Shown one piece after another: positions 28,557-42,445 of a stretch of 64,000 bases of DNA. The translations under genes were made by a program, and so were the position numbers. The DNA is from Elysia crispata (lineage: Eukaryota > Mollusca > Gastropoda > Plakobranchidae), in the NCBI GenBank assembly GCA_033675545.1, contig JAWDGP010005296.1:167501-231500 (forward strand), written 5' to 3'. How positions within the stretch are numbered: position 1 is the stretch's first letter; every line of letters begins with the position of its first letter. A model generated the notes under the pieces. It saw only the letters and a program-made list of their open reading frames with translations. It did no database searches and was not told the origin of the DNA.

Positions 28557-29293
28557 AGAGACTGACAAGATTGGGTGAGTGCAAATTCTTGAATTTTTTT
28601 TTTTTTTTGGTTATTACTACTTTAGCTTCTTTCTTGAATGAAAAAAACCATTGCTTACTAGTACAGTAGTATTTGTGATGCCAACATTTATTTGAGTTAA
28701 GATTTATTCGCAAAATTTTAATTGACAATACCTGGATGTACCGATTCCGATTCTTGCTAAAAACAAAGGGTGTAAGCGATCATTCGCTGGTTTCTTCTTT
28801 CTATAGATTTTTATGAGTATAATACACTGGTTTTTTCCCAGATGTTTTAATAAACGTGCGCATGCCAAATTGTCCAAATCTTCTCGTTTGTAAAGAGAGT
28901 TAAAATAATTCTTTAAGATTTTACACAGAGGGTTTCCTTTTTCATTACTATAATTATTTTTTTTTCTTTTTTATTTCAAATTAATTGTTTTGCTTTAATG
29001 CATTATGAGTAGGGCCCTATGTTTTAAAATCAATTTTACAACGTATTTGTTATCTTTCACCTGAATCTATTTCTAAATTATTTTTTTTTAACTTTTATGT
29101 CTTTAAACTACATCTTTAACTATTTGCATGCTGTGTCCAATTTTCGTTTTCATTTATTTTCAAGAGATGACCAGGTTATAACGTTTGGCGTAAGGTGAAT
29201 TGAACTGTTAAAAAATTGTTTTCAAACCTGTTAACATTTATTTTCATTCTTCTTTGTCTGTTGCCATACTTTAAAAATTTATTCACTTTCATA

Positions 29294-29295
<2 letters not shown>

Positions 29296-29355
<60 letters not shown>

Positions 29356-29515
29356 TCTTCTTCTTCTTCTTCTTCTTCTTCTTCTTCTTCTTCTTCTTCT
29401 TCTTCTTCTTCTTCTTCTTCTTCTTCTTCTTCTTCTTCTTCTTCTTCTTCTTCTTCTTCTTCTTCTTCTTCTTCTTCTTCTTCTTCTTCTTCTTCTTCTT
29501 CTTCTTCTTCTTCTC
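29296..29515. repeat. (CT)n plus (CTT)n compound microsatellite
   Basis: CT from 29296 to 29351 switches directly to about 54 CTT units. The Ser/Leu and poly-Lys frames are artefacts. Confidence 0.99.
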
Positions 29516-29937
29516 TATCGATCTTTCTCTATCTTTCTGGATTTTTTTTTCTTTACTTCTCTCTCTCATTATACGGACGAATGGGCTTGAGAAATATCGG
29601 GCGAATTGCTTCTCGAAGCTAAGATCCCATCATGTTATCATCGAGCCATGCTTCTATTGCTCTTATATGAGAGGCAGAGAGGGACAAATAGAGTGGCACA
29701 GTAGTAGACAAAAAATAAGCTGAATGGTAAGAAAGAGAGAAAAGTAGAGGCACATAAAGAAAGGCAGAGATGGATGGAGATATTGTGTTCGAGTGAAAAG
29801 GAAAGCCTGAAGTCGGGCAGAGGAAAGAAAGAGCTTGAAATTTGTGTTGCATTAATTTAATCAGACAATCTGCTTTGTCTTTGTATTAAAACTCCCTGTA
29901 ACTTCGCCTTTTTTCCCTTTATGCTCAGAAAATCATT

Positions 29938-29961
29938 AAAAAAAAAAAAAAAAAAAAAAAA
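29938..29961. repeat. A-run
   Basis: Nearly uninterrupted A, about 24 bases. No retroposon body was recognised upstream of it. Confidence 0.9.
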
Positions 29962-30478
29962 GAATCCGAGGTCTTTGTGAAGAAATCCTTTTATAAAGGT
30001 TTCTTCTCCACATTTACTTCATTACGCTTTCATCAGGACATTCAACTTTAATCAGATAGAGAATTTAATTAATGCCTGGGGGTGAGGTCTTTGTTTCCTC
30101 CTTGAAATAAAGCGTACACTACGCCCTAACTAATTAATGGCGACGCATTTCCTTTCAACGCTCTCAATAACGAGCAGGGAAGATTTTTTCCTTCTTGTCC
30201 GGAAAGACAGAATAGTAGTAGCGACTGGTCGATACTTAGGAAGGCGCTAGAAAACGGAAGATGAAGGTGAAAAGAAAGCTGAACAAAGATTGAAAGACAT
30301 AGGCAGGGAGAATGGCACGGGGACATAAAATAAATAGACAGACAGACAAACTAATGGGTAGGCATTGTTCAGACCGACTAAAGATATCCAGGCAAAGAAA
30401 ATGGGCAGAAATAGAGAGACTGGTAGAAACAGAAAGAGACAGACGCACAGACAGACAAAGACGGATGATACATGGATG

Positions 30479-30481
<3 letters not shown>

Positions 30482-30530
<49 letters not shown>
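30482..30530. repeat. (GATA)n plus (GA)n
   Basis: Five GATA units followed by about 15 GA units. Confidence 0.95.
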
Positions 30531-30739
30531 AAAGAGAGATAGAGAGTAAATACCGGACACGTGAAAAGAGAAGGAATAGAAAAAGAGCCTCATTGAGTGT
30601 GGAAAAAACAATAAGAGAAAGCATTGAGATGGATCGATGGCAACTCCACGTATCGACCGTGAAACTTTTCCCAACATATGGATTTATAGCACAGTACCAT
30701 CTCCTCCTCTCCCCTCCTCTCATCTCTTTTCATCAATTT

Positions 30740-31076
<337 letters not shown>

Positions 31077-31429
31077 ATCACCATTATTTCCATCTTCTTT
31101 CCTATCCTCATATATTTTTCCTTTCCTTTAAGTTTTTTCCTCCTTCCTGTTCAGTGTGTTATGTCTTAACCTTCATTTGTTCTTTTTTTTTACACTTTCT
31201 TTATAAGGATGATTCGGAGTATCTTTCAAACCGGTTTCACGTAAAACTGAACAAAGATTAGTCTTTTACTTTTATTTTTTAGCGTTTTCACAATTTATCA
31301 CTTATTATGATTTACCCCCAAAGACAATACAAAAAACTATAACTAAAAATCAATAAGGAAAAATGATCCAACAATATAGTGCTCTTCTGATTCCATTAAA
31401 CAATAAGACCATTAGTTGTGTGCGTGTGT

Positions 31430-31470
31430 GAGAGAGAGAGATAGAGAGAGAGAGAAAGATAGAGAGAGAC

Positions 31471-31523
<53 letters not shown>

Positions 31524-31524
31524 C

Positions 31525-31592
<68 letters not shown>
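31430..31592. repeat. (GA)n array with GATA/GACA interruptions
   Basis: A mostly GA repeat with regular AGATAGAG and AGACAGAG interruptions; it is pure from about 31541. Confidence 0.97.
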
Positions 31593-31598
<6 letters not shown>

Positions 31599-31768
31599 AG
31601 TAGAGAAAACAAAAAAGACGGAATTGAGCTGTTAGGATGGGGTCCTGTAATCGTCGATGCATTTCCTCCGAAACTGCTTTAGCAATCATGATTATACGCA
31701 CAACGATCTCTTTTATAACACACCGAATTCCGTTAATAATATGAGATTGTTAGGAATTTTTTTCTCAC

Positions 31769-31916
31769 CTTGCCCTGCATTGAGATGATCTCTGGTCGAC
31801 TCCTCAGTGTCCAGTCCCATTAGAACTTCGGACGTGGCCAACATGAACTGACCAGTCCAGACAACGGCCGTGTCCAATGTTTGTCCAGTGTGATGAATGG
31901 CCGCTGGTTCTGGAGA
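31769..31916 (-). CDS. Candidate exon, gene unknown
   Basis: A 49-codon open stretch (SPEPAAIHHTGQTLDTAVVW and on to DHLNAGQ) ending at a strong donor, CAAG/GTGAGA, at 31768. Its base composition is more exon-like than its surroundings. The acceptor side (CAGCCACAG) has no pyrimidine tract and is weak. The phase (1) does not fit the two-TM exon at 13093, where direct joining would hit a stop after about 15 codons. It could be a 5' UTR exon of that gene, an exon of another gene, or chance. No family was recognised. Confidence 0.3.
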
Positions 31917-33449
31917 CTGTGGCTGAGCACTTCGCTTGCCTTGTTTTTCGTTATTTATTTTGTTTTTGTTTTTTTTGTTTTCTTCGCTGTGGAAGACGTA
32001 TGGAATGTCACGGGATGTCAAGATTCCGATTGTCCTCTTTATCTAACTTATTGGTTTTAGGCTTCAGCGTCACAAGTGTTAGATCAAGGTCACTCATCAC
32101 TTGTCATCTCCAAATATATAGGCTACAAATCATTTAGGCCTTGAACGGCATCTGCTTTATGAGATTGAATTTATAAGACAAGAACTGAATAAGACATATT
32201 ATGCTTTCAAAGGGCATTCTTGAAATAAACCACTTAGCGGACACTTTTTTAAATATCAAACATGCATTGATTTCTTTTTTTTTTTTTAATGATTGGTGCA
32301 ACGTGATCCGATGCAAGATTTTTTTCATCCATTATTTAGAAAAAGCAACGATTTGCCTTTTGTTATCAATTAACAAATGTGAATAAAGTTTTCGCAGCCG
32401 CAGATTCTCTACATTATGACGGATATTTCGACAATATTCTTCATCTAAACTTCATTTGTAAAAAAGTGCATTAATATTTTATAAGGTATAATGCAAATAT
32501 ATACTATATAAAGAGAGAGATGTATATTACAGTACCCATCAGAACCATCAGAAAAAAGACCCGAGTTCGCATGAGAAAAAAACAAGTCTATCATACAAAA
32601 CTTCAGATCCACCTCTTCCTGTGCAACGTAATGAATTGGCTGCAAAGACAATGCTGATATGATGGTACCAAACAAACGGACACTTTCATTATCTAGCAAA
32701 TAGCCATGGTTGTTTTATGAAACTCCAAATCTGGAATATTTTTGTTACATTTGTTTCATTTTACATGTCTTTTGTGTGTGTGTGTGTGTGTGAAAAAGAT
32801 TTTTCGTTATGGCATACAATTTAATTGTAAAATAATATTGATAACTCAGTATGGAGTGGAGAGTGTTTTCATAACGTGTTCAGTCACGCTTAAAATCCTA
32901 AACATTGTTCCTTGAGATGATTCCTAGGCCGAAACCATCATCAATTTCTAAGGCAGCACACTGGCTCTATTCTACATGTGTAGACTGTATGTCATAGTAA
33001 AACTTTATCGTGTGATTTATCATTTTCAAAAAAAGTCTGATGGAATGGTGTTTATGAATGTCAAATCATAACTTTCCATGACGAAAAAAAAAACTGTAAC
33101 ATCACCTTGGTTCACTGCTTGAAAAGAAAATAGAATCACCATTACATAGCAAGTTAATAGCCTGTACATTAGTTTAATTTTAGGGCTAATCTATAGATTC
33201 GACAACCTTCACATACACCATGAAACATCTTAATTAATATAGTGCCAGCTAATTATATTGTTTTTACTATTTTCTCATAGTTTTTATTATCTTATGACAA
33301 TCCAAAATATCTGAACGCAATTTATTCAACACCAGATTCACTACTCTGACCAGTCCAGATTAAGTAGCCCTAGGCCATGTTATATTATTACATCTTAATG
33401 ACAACATCTTGAATATCAATGGTCGCGTAGCCTTGAGACCCTATCCAAC

Positions 33450-33775
33450 ACCACACATCCGCGTTAACTCACTCAATTCTCGCTCTCCCTAGATCTAGAC
33501 CTAGCAGGCCTTGGGCTAAACCCAGTCTCGGACTGCGTCAGCCTCAGAACTCAAGAGCTCGTGACACACTTCCAGGCCAGGGTTCTGAGCCGCACAGACT
33601 GCCGAACCTGGCAGCAAAGACTCACGATCAAGCACTCATTCACTCGGAGTTGCACCATCGCAATCGCGCTAGAGAGCGCACAACTGCACCGGGCGTGTGG
33701 CAGCGTGTGGCAGCGCGTGGCACACCCAGCCACAGTCTCTCGAAGTGATTGATCAACAAAAAATCGTCGCCGTAG
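33450..33775 (-). promoter_or_regulatory. CpG-richer promoter-like patch with candidate donor
   Basis: A patch of raised GC and CpG in an AT-rich setting. Read on the minus strand it contains ATGGTGCAACTCCGAGTGAA followed by TGAGTGCTTGATC and a strong GTGAGT donor (33625-33620). The phase of that donor would join in frame to the 31769-31916 candidate exon. This suggests a transcription start and first exon for a minus-strand gene. It also has three GTGTGGCAGC-like direct repeats at about 33693-33722. Confidence 0.3.
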
Positions 33776-33926
33776 TGTCTTTAGTCAAACGCAAATTAAG
33801 ACGTATGAGAAAGAGGACTAAAAAAATACACTAGGTCTATATTATTGCTGTAGCTTGCGACATCTGATTTATGTTGTTCATTTCCTATGCTGGGTTGATT
33901 CAATATATAAATGTTAAATTGATTGA

Positions 33927-34071
<145 letters not shown>

Positions 34072-34418
34072 TTTCTCTGTCTCTCTGTCTCTCCCTCCCT
34101 ATCTATCTATCATTCTATCTATCGATTCATTTTTCTCTATCTCTGTCTCTTTTTCTCTTTTGTATACATATATCTTTGTCTTTAATTTTTCCCCATTCTT
34201 GCCTTTCAATATCTCCTTTTTTCACTCTCTGCGTCGATCGCATCTGCTCTTCACCCCCTTCTTCTCTCTGATCAATGATCAATGATCAAATATTTTCTGA
34301 CATTTCAATAAAGATATGTTTATGTGTAGGCTACATAATCTACATGAGACTTTAGTTTCCCCTTAAGGTTATATTTATATTTTATAATTGGGACATCATT
34401 TTTTTAAAGTTCATCATT

Positions 34419-35296
34419 GCTCTTTGAGTTAAAATGCTCATTTTACTTTATTGTTATCTCTGTGGAATCATTTATTTCTCTGTTTGTTCATTTCACCTAA
34501 CTTTCCTCAAGAATCTTTATCGGAGACACAGCAGTTTTTCGGTCAAACCAAGGGCAAGGCTGTCTCGGTCACGTCCAATCACACTCATCGGTTGTTGCAG
34601 CTGATATATAGGTATAGAATATCTTACCTTAAATTTTCTTCATACCGGTCCGACACTGGTGTTTCAGGCAGAGGACAAGGGTGTCGCTTGTCCTCCGCCC
34701 CCACAGAGAGAAGCATTTGCTACAAAACTTTCAGTGGCTCGGAAACGAAAAACAACAGTGCAAGGTCGAAACGGCAATGGAACACACCTCAGCCTTACCC
34801 GAAGAGAGAGGAGGACAAGCGACATCCTTGTCCTCCTCTTGAAACACCAGAGTCGTATGAAGAAAATTTAAAGTAAGATATTCTATATCTATATCTACAT
34901 ATAGATCTATATTCTGTATGAACACTAAATTAGTGCTTGCATGAGCTGTCGGATAAACTGGTTTTATTACAATAGTTACTTTACATCCATTCTTTGCCTA
35001 TCAAGTCTGACGTATCCGTCACAAAGGTTCCATTGTCTTTATAGAGCGCCTGATAGGTCCTTCGGTTGAGCGTTGAACTGACAGTAAAGAGAAATAGAGT
35101 TTGATACCAGCTGCAACAACTGATGAATGTGATTGGATCTGACCGAGACAGCCTTGCCCTTGGTTTGACCGAAAAACCGCTGTGTCTCCGATAAAGATTC
35201 TTGAGGAAAGTTAGGCGAAATGTACAAACAGAGAAACAAATTAATGATTTCACAGAGGTAACAATAAAGTAAAATGAGCATTTTAACTCAAAGAGC
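34419..35296. repeat. Nested inverted repeat, fold-back-like element
   Basis: The outer arms 34419-34603 and 35108-35296 are inverted copies with about 90% identity by eye. The inner arms 34603-34697 and 34809-34897 are also inverted copies, around a 110-bp loop. On the left the outer and inner arms are contiguous; on the right they are separated by about 210 bp (34898-35107). The simplest reading is one palindrome with arms of about 280 bp, later interrupted on the right or shortened on the left. The terminal bases are GCTCTTTGAGTTAAAATGCT. I see no convincing target duplication and no transposase. Confidence 0.85.
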
Positions 35297-36006
35297 CATG
35301 TACAGTAACATAATCTGTTTAACAAATTAGCAGGAAAAGATTGTGAAATATACACGAGGTAGTTCGGATGAGAACATATTTTATCTTTAAAAAAGGAATC
35401 ACTGGGCAAACATGCTAGGAATTTTAAAAAGAAGCGTATTCTTCGAATTTCTTTCTATAAAAGGGTTAGGCTCTTCTTGGTTTTAAGCATAAATTTCAAA
35501 ATTTACCAATCACAAAGAAGTTCCATTGATTTGATGTATGCATCCATTGAGATAAGATTATAGAGTCAAGCTTTTTTTAGCCCTTGTTAAGCAGGGCAGA
35601 GCTGACAAGATAGGACCCCAAGTTTGTCATTAAAGCCAGTGATTTAAACTATCGAAGATATTTAAACTGGAGTCTTTATGGCCAGCTCTCTAGCTCAAAC
35701 AGAACAAGCTCCAATGTTAATTTCTTTCCAAATTTTATAGACAGTCTAAAAGATTGTATAAGTGTTTTTCTTTTTCTTCTTCAAATAAAGATTACACCTA
35801 GAAATAAAAGAAACATACAATAAAGTAACGCTTAAGATGAGGAAGCCATTCAAATTTAATCTCTCACCGGGCGCTCGAAGGGAATAATTTTATTTTTGCA
35901 ATGTAATGGAGAAGCAATGTGGACGGGAACAGGGAAATGATGAAGGGAGAGGTGATGAGAGAAACAGAAAAGAGAGATAGACAGACAGGAACAGAAAGAA
36001 AAAGAG

Positions 36007-36012
36007 AGATAG

Positions 36013-36105
<93 letters not shown>

Positions 36106-36220
36106 GACAGAGATAGACAGACAGACAGAGACAAAGAGATGGAGAGAGAGAGAGAGAGAAACAGACAGACAGAGAGAGAGACATAGAGAGAGACAGAGAA
36201 AGAGACAAAGAGAAACAGAG

Positions 36221-36299
<79 letters not shown>
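36007..36299. repeat. (GATA)(GA)(GACA)(GA) compound microsatellite
   Basis: GATA at 36007-36033, GA to about 36049, about 13 GACA units to 36103, mixed GACA/GA, then pure GA at 36225-36298. Confidence 0.98.
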
Positions 36300-36302
<3 letters not shown>

Positions 36303-36499
36303 TGGAGGAGATGAATGTTGAGCGAGCGCAACTTAATTTCGATTGAAGAAGATCAATGAGATTCTGCTCCTGAGGGCATTCCAGTATATTGGACATGCAA
36401 GCTGCTCGGCAAAAGCGTTCAATATTGTTAACAAAAAAAAAATAGAGAGTGTCTTGACATTTCAAACAAAAAGAAAATTATTGAAACAGACACAAACAC

Positions 36500-36705
36500 A
36501 CAAACACACACGCTGATAGCAAATAAATATCGCAGGGATACATACACAAACAACACACACACACACACATATGCGGAAAGCATAGAGATAAGCAAGGGAT
36601 AAATCCGCAAACACACACATATGCCGATAGCATAGAGATAAGCAAGGGATACATGCGCAAACACATACATATGCCGATCGCATAGAAATAAGCAAGGTTA
36701 GCAGT
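36500..36705. repeat. 50-bp minisatellite, about four copies
   Basis: Three clear copies of a 50-bp unit (anchor ATATGCCGATAGCATAGAGA at about 36570, 36620 and 36670), preceded by a degenerate copy near 36510. Each ends in an (AC)n-like stretch. Confidence 0.85.
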
Positions 36706-38376
36706 TATCACGTTAGCGAATAAAATTAAATGGAAATGTAGACGATAAAATAAATCAACTGCAATATAGTTTACTTGGAGAGCTAAATAGCGAAAGCCTG
36801 TTTCAAAGGATAAATTCATATTTACACAGCATTATTAGATTATCATCGCTTTTTCATGAAAGATTGTTCAAAAGATACAGCTCCTCAACTCAGACCGCTG
36901 TAATGCGCCATGATCGATTAAAAAATTCGATGACTTTTCTGGATAATAAACAGTGTTCTTCTATGTATTATTTAAAGTATGAAATTTTCGTTCTGACCTT
37001 TTACAAATGTTACCGCTTTTTTTCCTATTATAAATATTTTGTTCTTTTGTTTTAATAAACTTGACCTGAACGCTATTTATTTCGAGTGACCTTATTTGGA
37101 ACGTTTTCCTCAATTTTTATTAATTAGACACCAGGAATCAGATTTCTTTTTAGAAATGTTCACTGCAATGCATCCAGTAGTTCATATATTATTTACTTTC
37201 ATTATACGACCACGTATTACCTGAAACGTTTTAATGGGCTGCATCAATGGTTTACGATGTGGAAAAAATGCTTAACTTTGAATATCGTAATTTGAAAAAA
37301 AAAGTATGTTCCTTCGGACACTATTTTTTTTTTTTTTTTGAAAACTTATTACTTAAAGTCCGTTACTGCGGGATAGAGACGATAAAGACATATCATTAAG
37401 TGAAGTTGTTTATAATCCGAGCGACATTATAAAACTCACACTAGTGAATCTATTAAATGACAGTGGTGTTTATTTTTATGTACTAGGTTCTGGTTCTCCA
37501 TATAGTGTTTTTTCTTCTGTTATTACAACTTATTGAAAGATAAACTTGTATACATTAGTGCATGCAAGTTATGCGTCCGTACTTCTTAAGTTCTTCTTAC
37601 TTCTCAGCTCAAATCCTTCCAGTTATAGAACCTTTCTTGAATCAAAAAGCCTCTTTTCAAAAAAGGAATTGAAACAAAAAAAGTATCAAAACATTGATGT
37701 TAACTTTTCTTGCAATTGTTTTTAAGCACTGGTAGACAATAAAATAATGCATTTCTTTTGTATTTTAACATTCGTATTCCTTTCTAAATGTCAAAAGCAC
37801 ATTAAAGAGGAGTAATAGCATTATATATTTAATTAACCCGAAAGCGGGCTAGATACAATTTACCTGGCCTGAAATAAATCCAAATGGTCACGCAACCTCT
37901 ACACGCGAGTCTGGGTCACCTGTTGGTACATCATGCAGGATGGAAGATGCGTCCACCAAATAAACTGCATGTCACCCTCCGTTTCCTGGCTAATATCGCA
38001 CATTTATTTAAGGATAACACAATTGTTTGTTTTATGCTTGATAAAGCCGATCCAAAATACTGTTATCTTAGGCCTTTTCGCAGGTCAAATTTAAATCCCC
38101 CATCATGCAGGATAGAACGGAACAGATGAACCCTAACCTGACGTGCTGACTATGTAAGGCTTGGAGAAGGTCCCTGTGGATATCACACAGGCGGGAGCTC
38201 AAACCCCATCAGCTTCTAGTGCTTGGAAAAGGGAGAGCAAAAACAAAAAAGAACAAACAAAACAAACAAACAAGAAAAATAGCAGTAACAAAAACAATAT
38301 CAGCGACAACTGAAACAAGAACAACAACAATGATAATGATAAGTATAGTAATAGAAATAATGATAATATAATAAAT

Positions 38377-38418
<42 letters not shown>

Positions 38419-38433
38419 AATAATTATAATAAT

Positions 38434-38522
<89 letters not shown>
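38377..38522. repeat. (AAC)n plus (AAT)n compound microsatellite
   Basis: About 13 AAC units followed by about 35 AAT units with TTATAATAATT interruptions at the junction. Confidence 0.97.
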
Positions 38523-38525
<3 letters not shown>

Positions 38526-40210
38526 TTATATCGAGCAGCTCTATTTTTGTTTTAAATATAGGCTTACATGTCTGAATTATTTAAGACAACCTGTGCGAGT
38601 ATAGTCATAAAGGGTGTAGGCTAGTGAAATTATTCTTGTCCATCAACTGTCAAGTGTTTTGATAGCATCGTCATATAAACTAGATCTGCAAAACCCAGAC
38701 CACTTTTCTCCTATTTCTTTCCCTATCTTTATCTCTAATTTCAATGTCTTTTTTTTTTGTCTCTGCTTGTCTATCTGGCTGATTGACTGGCTTCTTTTTT
38801 CTCCCTCTCACTCCCTCACACCCTCATACCGACTTGCTTTATTGTCTGTGGTTGGTGTCAATCATACTCATTTCAAATTGATAACATTCTCACCCTCATA
38901 CATTTACTTATCTTCTCAAGTGGTGAGTAACAGGTTGAGCTGTGCGGAAAAATACTGTGAGCATTTTGATCTAGAAGTGATGAAAACCGATCAGAAAATT
39001 CAATATTGACGTTCATATTGACCAAAATTTTAATCACAGACAATAAATCTTCAAAATCAGTTTCATTCCGTGCCTATTGTCTACTAAACCTTCAGAGCAA
39101 ATTATAAATGTGTAATGATTATAATTGGAACTCCACTATATGTTAACTAAATGTCGATAAGGACTGGCATCAAAACGATACGCATGGTCCAGCTTCACTT
39201 ATAAGAAATAGGAATGAAATTCTTGTATCGATATCGCAAAAAAGATGCTTTGGGAAATTTTGACAAGATATTATTACTTGCTACGCCAATCCTTTTGGTT
39301 TTGAAGCGGAATAACTTTATAAAACAGTTTGAAACAAAATTGAAAAGTAATAAAATCTTGTTGTAGTCTAAGCCAGTTCTGAAATAATTTCTTCTGCCAC
39401 CTTGAAAAACACAGGGTAAAAATATTTATAAAATTCTCAAACGTTGAAACATTAATTACAGGTAGATAATGACACCTTAAAAAAAAAAGGAAAAAGAAAA
39501 GCTTTTAACAGTCTAGTCTGTTGAGTCTAATCAGTTGGTTTGTTGTTTTTTTTTTAATAAAAGGAGGCTATCAAAACTGTCAAATCACTTTGATGAGTTG
39601 TGCCCCTTTTTCTTCTTTCTTTTCCTCCGCAGTGAACTTATTTTGCAAAGTTAGTTCATCTAGTCTTAGTCATGAAAAAATTTTTACCAGTTCTTATCCT
39701 TTTTCATCATTTCAGAAAAAATACGTGCTTCATAATGGTAGCATGGACAACTTATATAAACCTTAGTTGGGGGCTAATTTTACATTGTTAGAATCGATTG
39801 AATGCTTCAGATATCATTCGCATCGCTGCGAAAAGACGAAACTGAGATGATATGGGCACTTTATTAGGAGATCGATAGAACTAGCAAATAATAATTTTGT
39901 ATGTAAAAGCACGAGACGTAAGGGAAAAAATCAAACAGATAATAGAGATGGGTAGACAATGAAAGGGGGTGGACAGGTTAAGTGGTCAAGCGCTTCGTAA
40001 GGCTAAAAATAGAGAAATATAAAGAGAATTATTGCCCAGTCATTCTTGATGCCTCATTGATCAACTAACCAATGCAAATGATGGGTGGGCAAAAAAGGCA
40101 GAAAATTTTTGGATGGTTTACAATATTTATTCCATTTAATTTATACCAACCTTTAAGATTGGTCATGATTCAGTTACGTTATCGGTATAGTTAATTTATT
40201 GTATACTGTC

Positions 40211-40212
<2 letters not shown>

Positions 40213-40292
<80 letters not shown>

Positions 40293-40360
40293 GAGAGAGA
40301 GAGACAGAGAGAGAGAGGAGGGAGAGAGAGACAGACAAACAGACAGACAGACAGATATGA
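40213..40360. repeat. (GA)n with GACA tail
   Basis: 35 pure GA units, then GACA/GAGG variants, then AGACAGACAGAC. Confidence 0.97.
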
Positions 40361-41396
40361 GTAATGATGATGAGGAAAAGAGCGAGAGAAATTTTAAAAA
40401 ATCTTATTAAAGATCACATATGAAGCAGAAAGGACGCTAGCGGTATTATTCTTCCTGGCAAAAAAAAAAGAAAAGAAATTCCTAGATACGAAGGCAATTC
40501 TAAAACTAAATTCTTGTTCTATAAATTTCAGACAGCGCCGTGACAAGCTCATAAAATTTTGCACATCTGTACATTGACTTTTGAGGAAATTCTCTCAACG
40601 TGTCTGAAATTAGCTCTTTTTTATGTTGACACATGTAATCACCATTTCCCGAAGTAGGTTTACATAAAATTTAACAGTTTTTAACAACACGCAAGTAAGT
40701 TTGCAAACATACAAAGTCCTTATTAAATGATAGTACAGTCAAATGTGAAGTTTTAGATTGCACAAATTTAGCTGAGTTTTTGGATTAGAGTCTCACATTT
40801 AGGCTGCTTTTATTTTGTTAAAGAGAAACATTTCACTCTTTGAATATCTCTTTAGACTCAACTCATTTGGCGAACTGAGATATCACTGCACTCGCTCAGA
40901 ATGGAAGGCAGGCGCAAGCAGTTGCACGAGAATATAGAGAGCAGACGCCAGAAGAAGTGCCACCGACGATGAACAGCAGAAGTCGGTTCGAGGCAAATCC
41001 CAGCAGCCAATCTATAAATTCCAATTTTCTCCCCATCATATTGTGAAACCAGACCATGACACCGTAGAGCTCGATTATTGTTACCGAGTAAAATACCGTA
41101 ATTTTATAATCCACATCTCACAAGATCGCTTGCCATGTTATTTTCATCTATACTTTAAAAAAAAGTGTTAAGATTCTTCCGCCATATTGATCTTGCCAGC
41201 ATTTTATTTAAAACAAAAAAAATTTTTGAAGGGAAAAAGAATTACATAAAGCTACCATTTAGTTTCAGGCAATAACCTAGAACACAGGTAGTTCAGAAGG
41301 CCTGCAAAGAGCGTATTTCTGACAAGTTAGATGTATAGAATTCAAAACTTCGATGGATATCTCTTTCTTTGTTCTGTCTACTTATCTATTTTTCTG

Positions 41397-41516
<120 letters not shown>

Positions 41517-41873
41517 TCTACCTGTCTCCTTTTTTCCCGATTTTTTTCTCTATTGCCATCACTTTTAAAAAACATAGAAAAAAGCATTAAAAAAATTAAT
41601 TTCTTTGTGTTTAAAAAACACACACATTAACAGTCAAGGCGTCGATTTTTATAAAGTGTGAAAAGAGGAACGTTGAAATCAAAGAGAAATGTACAAGATC
41701 TAAAGAAACCAAAATGTTTTTTTTTTCAAAATAGGCATTTCAATTTGTTAACCAAGATGCCCCTTTTTTCGAGTTTGAGTCAAGGTGAAGGTTACGTAAA
41801 ATCGGTTTTATCGCTCACGAGACAAGCCTCATCAAAGTCAGTGACTTTAAGATCACAATGAATGCTCGTAAAT

Positions 41874-41892
41874 TTTAATAAAGAAATTTATT
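41874..41892 (-). promoter_or_regulatory. Candidate poly(A) signals of the NXPE-like gene
   Basis: Read on the minus strand, AATAAA at 41892-41887 and ATTAAA at 41879-41874 lie 554-572 nt beyond the NXPE-like stop codon. They are the closest canonical pair I found. Confidence 0.5.
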
Positions 41893-42445
41893 CTTGATAC
41901 AAGACTTACGAATAATAGTAAATTCTCATGAGATAACACAAATTTTTTTTTACTGCTCTTGGTTTTCAAGTCATGCTTAGCAGTCGACAAAAAGAGATTG
42001 TTAGTGATTACTCGATGTGGATAACGATGACGATGACGAATATGATGAAAAGGAAGAGGATAGTAAAGAAAGCTTATTATTGATAAACGATCAGAGATGA
42101 GTTGGGAAAGAAGTGTGAATTGGAAGAAATGAACAGGAAAAATGAGCTTGCAAAAAAAAAGAAGATGTGCACGTTTGGTAGGCGGGCTTTCTGTTCAAGA
42201 TTACATGAAAGCTAGACAAAAGAGAGACATAAAGATAGGGGCAGAGTTAAGAGCAGATGGAGAGAGACCGATAAAGATAGGATAAATGAATATGTGATGT
42301 TATGAAATTCTAATCATAGCTGTGTTCATACAATAGACTCGCTTGTACCCCTTAAATTTTAAGAATAGTTTTACATTAAATATTTGTTTCACTCGCCTTT
42401 TAACCCATTGTATTTAAGTGAAACAGGTCAAAGTTTTGTCTTTGG

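Noticed and set aside
29938-29961. A-run as a LINE or SINE tail
   Set aside because: No reverse transcriptase, tRNA-like head or target duplication was seen around it.
38156-38216. tRNA-like or SINE-like box (GGAGCTCAAACCCC) before an A-rich tail
   Set aside because: Only a loose B-box resemblance, no A-box, no cloverleaf and no flanking duplication.
40896-41114. 72-codon minus-strand frame with hydrophobic segment
   Set aside because: It lies beyond the NXPE-like 3' end, with no splice context and no family match.
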